DNA from: Armatimonadota bacterium | GTDB taxonomy: Bacteria > Armatimonadota > Zipacnadia > UBA1398 > JAKPQA01 | Length of the DNA stretch: 64,000 nucleotides | Direction: 5' to 3' | Assembly: GCA_029547025.1 (NCBI GenBank) | Contig: JAKPQA010000233.1 | Coordinates: 1 to 64,000 of the forward strand | Part shown: piece after piece, positions 60,820-64,000 of the stretch | Layout of the letters: each line of letters begins with the position of its first letter | How positions within the stretch are numbered: the first letter of the stretch is position 1 | Program-made: the position numbers and the translations under genes | Notes under the pieces: model-generated | What the model was told of the DNA's origin: nothing | Databases searched by the model: none | Seen by the model: the letters and a program-made list of their open reading frames with translations, nothing else

Positions 60820-62521
60820 CACCACCGTGACGGCGCTCGCAAGCCGGCCCCCCGCCCGGCGCGTGTGGTCACTGCTGGCCGCACACCTGGTGCTGCTCGC
60901 CGGCTGCGTCGTGTTTTCGCTGCCCTTCTACTGGCTCCTGAGCACGAGCGTGAAGGAGACCGACGAGATTCAGCGCGATCCCCCGGTCTGGGTGCCAGCC
61001 TGGCCCCGTGGAGCCAAGCAGTCGCCCTTCATCGAGCTGCGCGACTCTGACGAGCCCAAGGTCCCCGAGGGTGTCGACGAGAGCCGCTTCCGCGCGTTCT
61101 GGCCGGCGGTCGAGTCCGCGCTATGGGAGTGGGTGCGGCCCCGGCTGGCCGAGGAGGCCGCGGCCCTGCCCGAGGCACGGGTGCGCCGGGCCCTGACTGG
61201 GACGCTATGGAACGACATTCAGGCCGGGACTCCCAAGGAGATCTGGTCGCAGCCGCCGGCCGGCATCGCGAAGGACCTGGTGGCTGGGCTCGACCCGGAG
61301 GACCTCGGCAAGGCGTGGGACCGTACCTACCGCTTCCTCGGCTTCCGCGATGTGGTCGTTGAGGACCAGGGCTTCGTCCGCCACGTCATTCGCCTCGGCG
61401 GCGGCCAGCGTCAGGCCGATCTCTGGGCACCCGCATCGGACAGCGTCACGCTCAGCCCTGCTCGGCCCGGCCAGAAGCCCTACGTCGCCGTGGCCTACGA
61501 CTTCGGCTCCGAAGGCGGCGTGTCGTGGTCCGTCGACCTTCCCACCGAGGTGACGGCCGACCAGTTCCGCGGCGTGATCATCCCCGTGCGGCACGACCAC
61601 TCGTGGAACCGACTGTGGCTCACCGTCGATGTCGGTGACCGGCGCTTCGCGGCCACCGAGCCCCTGGTGCTCAGCGATCGGGCGTGGCTTGATGTCACCT
61701 GGCGGCTGCCGGACAAGGGGAGGACCACGTTCGAGGTCCACGACTTCCAGGAACTGGAGGCCCAGGGCAGGGGCGAGGCCGCGCCGGGCACCTTGCGCCT
61801 CACGGCCCGGCTCGAGCGCGTCGGTACCCTCGGCGCCGTCTGGGGCAAGTGGTCGCGCAACTACCGTGATGCCCTGCGCTACGTGCCCTTCTGGACTCTC
61901 GTGGCCAACACGGTCTGGATCGTGGCCATGTGCATACTCGGCCAGGTGTTCGCGTGCTCGCTGGTGGCGTTCTCCTTCGCTCGCCTGAACTGGCCCTTCC
62001 GCGACGCCTGCTTCGGGCTGTTGCTGGCGACGATGATGCTGCCCGGCCAGGTCACGATGATCCCGCAGTTCCTGGTGTTCAAGTACGTGGGCTGGTACAA
62101 CACCCTCAAGCCCCTCTGGGTCCCCGCGTTCTTTGGCAGCGCCTTCTTCATCTTTATGCTGCGGCAGTTCATGAAGGGGATCCCGAAGGATCTGGAGGAT
62201 GCGGCCAAGATCGATGGCTGCAGCTACTTCGGCATCTACTGGCGCATCATGCTGCCGCTCATCAAGCCCGCTCTGGCGGCCATCGCGATCTTCACCTTCA
62301 TGGGGAGCTGGAACAACTTCATGGGTCCGCTGATCTACGTCAGCGATCAGCGCCTGTACCCGCTGGCCCTCGGGCTGTTCCAGTTCCGCTCGGAGCACAG
62401 CGCCGACTTCGGCATGCTGATGGCGGCCTCGGCGCTGATGACCGTCCCGGTGGTCGGCATCTTCTTCGGGGCACAACGCTACTTCATCCAGGGCGTCACG
62501 CTCACGGGGATGAAGGGCTAA
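60806..62521 (+). CDS. ABC sugar importer permease, MalG-type, with large extracytoplasmic insert
   Basis: The 571-residue protein has a first membrane helix (about 20-42), then about 310 residues outside the membrane (45-355), then five MalG-type helices with the EAA loop EDAAKIDGCSYFGIYWRIML near residue 464. Usual MalG proteins have about 280 residues, so the insert doubles the length. Its second half is beta-rich (VAYDFGSEGGVSWSVDLPTE, WLTVDVGDRRFAATEPLVLS) and may contact ligand or the fused receptor. It overlaps the previous gene by 14 bases. Its stop TAA overlaps that of the convergent perR. Confidence 0.88.
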   Translation: MRANDTTVTALASRPPARRVWSLLAAHLVLLAGCVVFSLPFYWLLSTSVKETDEIQRDPPVWVPAWPRGAKQSPFIELRDSDEPKVPEGVDESRFRAFWPAVESALWEWVRPRLAEEAAALPEARVRRALTGTLWNDIQAGTPKEIWSQPPAGIAKDLVAGLDPEDLGKAWDRTYRFLGFRDVVVEDQGFVRHVIRLGGGQRQADLWAPASDSVTLSPARPGQKPYVAVAYDFGSEGGVSWSVDLPTEVTADQFRGVIIPVRHDHSWNRLWLTVDVGDRRFAATEPLVLSDRAWLDVTWRLPDKGRTTFEVHDFQELEAQGRGEAAPGTLRLTARLERVGTLGAVWGKWSRNYRDALRYVPFWTLVANTVWIVAMCILGQVFACSLVAFSFARLNWPFRDACFGLLLATMMLPGQVTMIPQFLVFKYVGWYNTLKPLWVPAFFGSAFFIFMLRQFMKGIPKDLEDAAKIDGCSYFGIYWRIMLPLIKPALAAIAIFTFMGSWNNFMGPLIYVSDQRLYPLALGLFQFRSEHSADFGMLMAASALMTVPVVGIFFGAQRYFIQGVTLTGMKG

Positions 62522-62985
62522 TCGGGTGCGTCGCTGCCACCGGCGGCGCACCGGGCGCAGACGCCGTGGATGTCCAGTGTCAGCCGCTCGACACGGAAGC
62601 CCGAACCCAAGGTCTCGGCGCACGCCTCGGCCGTCGGCAGCTCCGGGCCTGCGGGCACATCGGCGATCGAGCCGCAGTGCGTGCAGACCACGTGGCAATG
62701 GTTTGACGTGTTCGGGTCGAACCGAGCTCCGGTGAAGCCGGGGGAGACCTCGGCCGCGACACCCATCTCGACCAGCAGACGGATCGTGCTGTAGACCGTC
62801 GAGATGGCGATCATCGGGAACTCGGCCACGACCCTCTGGTGGATGGCCTCCGCCGATGGGTGGTCCGCCCGGCCCACAAACTCGCGGATGATGGCCACGC
62901 GCTGCGGCGTCACGCGGTGCCCGCTCACGCGCAGGTCCTGCACGATCTGATCCACGAACGCTTCACGCTCCGCCAACCGGTCCAC
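62518..62985 (-). CDS. perR: Peroxide-responsive Fur-family repressor PerR
   Basis: The 155-residue protein has a winged-helix DNA-binding domain (HRVTPQRVAIIREF, ISTVYSTIRLL) and a Fur dimerisation domain. Regulatory metal residues match those of B. subtilis PerR with a constant offset of five: His42, Asp90, His96, His98 and Asp109; aspartate at the last place distinguishes PerR from Fur. Cys101/104 and Cys143/146 form the structural zinc site. It is divergent from catalase, a classic PerR target. The GTG start at 62985 has an unusually close GAGGT, so the start is less certain. Confidence 0.9.
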   Translation of the reverse strand: MDRLAEREAFVDQIVQDLRVSGHRVTPQRVAIIREFVGRADHPSAEAIHQRVVAEFPMIAISTVYSTIRLLVEMGVAAEVSPGFTGARFDPNTSNHCHVVCTHCGSIADVPAGPELPTAEACAETLGSGFRVERLTLDIHGVCARCAAGGSDAPD

Positions 62986-63152
62986 ACCTCACTGCGCCAC
63001 ACTGCCCAACTGGACGGGAACTCCTAGTGGCGCGCAGATCGCTATTACTCATAACAGACGATAACGCTCGCTGCATTCCGGAGCAACAGTGCAAGTTGCG
63101 GGCCTGAGGAGACGGGCGACAGTGACGCGCCCAGCCCATGAGGAGGTCGATG
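62986..63152. promoter_or_regulatory. Divergent perR-catalase control region
   Basis: The gap contains an AT-rich island at about 63034-63064 (CTATTACTCATAACAG, then CGATAACG) that could host PerR or promoter elements. No perfect PerR box or consensus -35/-10 pair is visible, so the site is only a candidate. Confidence 0.35.
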
Positions 63153-64000
63153 ATGCACGACGAGAGCAAGCGGCTGACGACGAGCTTCGGCTCCCCGGTA
63201 CCTGACGACCAGAACACCATGACGGCAGGACAGCGTGGCCCGGCCCTTCTGCAGGATGTGCACCTGATCGAGAAGCTGGCCCATTTCGACCGAGAACGCA
63301 TCCCCGAGCGGGTGGTCCACGCCAAAGGAGCGGGAGCGTGGGGCTACTTCGAGGTCACGCATGATGTGACAGACTACACCTGCGCGGAGTTCCTCTCGGC
63401 CGTGGGCAAGCGGACCGAGACGTTCGCCCGCTTCTCGACCGTCGGGGGAGAGAAAGGCTCGGCCGACACGGCACGCGATCCCCGAGGGTTCGCCGTGAAG
63501 TTCTACACCGAGGATGGGAACTACGACTTCGTCGGCAACAACACCCCGGTGTTCTTCATTCGGGATCCCATGAAGTTCCCGGACTTTATCCACACCCAGA
63601 AGCGCAACCCAGTTACCAACCTTCCCGATGCCAACATGGCGTGGGACTTCTGGTCACTCACACCCGAGTCCATCCACCAGGTCACGATCCTGTTCTCCGA
63701 CCGAGGCACGCCGGACGGCTACCGCCACATGAACGGCTACAGCGGGCACACGTTCATGTGGTACAAGGCCAATGGCCAGTACGTCTGGGTGCGGATCCAC
63801 ATGAAGACTGAGCAGGGCATCAAGACGCTGACCCGCCAGCAAGCCACGCAGCTTGCTGGCACCGATCCGGACTACGCCACCAGGGACCTGTTCGACGCTA
63901 TCGCCCGGGGCGATGCCCCGGCATGGAAGGTCCACGCTCAGATCATGCAGCCCGACCAGGCCGACCAGTGCCGGTTCGACCCGTTCGACATCACGAAGGT
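63153..64000 (+). CDS. Heme catalase, C-terminus beyond the window
   Basis: The first 282 residues match monofunctional heme catalases (KatA/KatE type), which dismutate hydrogen peroxide. The catalytic distal His56 ([12 protein letters not shown]) and Asn129 ([11 protein letters not shown]) are present, as are [16 protein letters not shown] and [18 protein letters not shown]. The heme-ligand tyrosine lies past the window end. AGGAGG with six bases spacing supports the ATG at 63153; an ATG at 63150 immediately precedes it. It is divergent from perR, so peroxide induction is expected. Confidence 0.95.
   Translation, partial: MHDESKRLTTSFGSPVPDDQNTMTAGQRGPALLQDVHLIEKLAHFDRERIPERVVHAKGAGAWGYFEVTHDVTDYTCAEFLSAVGKRTETFARFSTVGGEKGSADTARDPRGFAVKFYTEDGNYDFVGNNTPVFFIRDPMKFPDFIHTQKRNPVTNLPDANMAWDFWSLTPESIHQVTILFSDRGTPDGYRHMNGYSGHTFMWYKANGQYVWVRIHMKTEQGIKTLTRQQATQLAGTDPDYATRDLFDAIARGDAPAWKVHAQIMQPDQADQCRFDPFDITK

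Noticed and set aside
61205-62698. Leftward frame opposite the MalG-type gene and part of perR
   Set aside because: Crosses two supported genes; its composition is that of a shadow frame.

Overview
This window is GC-rich DNA, roughly two-thirds G+C by eye, densely packed with complete genes and short intergenic gaps. No rRNA, tRNA, integrase, transposase or CRISPR array was recognised. The gene mix suggests an uncultured polysaccharide-degrading bacterium. It includes secreted glycoside hydrolases (GH127, GH78, GH4, clan GH-A and unassigned barrels), Gfo/Idh/MocA oxidoreductases, two uroporphyrinogen-decarboxylase-like methyltransferase homologues, PIG-L and NagB-like proteins, and the MurT/GatD lipid II amidation pair. 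An Armatimonadota-like or Planctomycetota-like lineage fits best; this rests on gene content only.

Layout. 1-455: a palindromic repeat. 456-9055: GH127, an Rrf2 regulator, a UroD-family protein, a CAP protein, HrcA, and an iron-sulfur operon (Rrf2 regulator, cysteine desulfurase, IscU) with its own promoter. 9256-22627: a 13-kb collinear rightward run of a polytopic membrane protein, an alpha-2-macroglobulin with intact thioester, VanW, an oxidoreductase, an Lnt-like protein that has lost its catalytic residues, and a very large secreted barrel protein. 22628-23083: a 114-bp palindrome and a consensus-perfect sigma-70 promoter with no assigned gene. 23084-30519: Hpt, TldD/TldE, a SUMF1-sialidase fusion and HtrA. 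30539-30760: the best-preserved repeat copy. 30830-38569: a leftward operon of HD-GYP, S9 peptidase, GH78, PIG-L deacetylase and NagB-like isomerase. 38756-42932: TauE/SafE, GH4 and two paralogous lipoproteins. 42929-47173: Tat-exported superoxide dismutase, a clan GH-A hydrolase, a left-handed beta-helix acyltransferase and GlmM. 47512-50771: a second UroD-family protein, an oxidoreductase and a crotonase. 50903-51127: a third repeat copy. 51161-56004: a secreted barrel protein, GatD and MurT. 56224-62521: a promoter, an unusual sensor kinase, and an ABC sugar importer whose solute-binding protein is fused to a permease. 62518-64000: PerR divergent from a catalase cut by the window edge.

The genes describe a cell that degrades plant or microbial glycans outside the cytoplasm, imports sugars through a tethered-receptor ABC system, and defends its envelope and iron-sulfur proteins (A2M, HtrA, exported SOD, PerR/catalase, Rrf2/Isc). 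The most unusual structural signals are the palindromic elements, mostly at converging 3' ends, the orphan perfect promoter at 22993-23021, the Lnt-like pseudoenzyme, and the kinase plus fused-receptor transporter operon.
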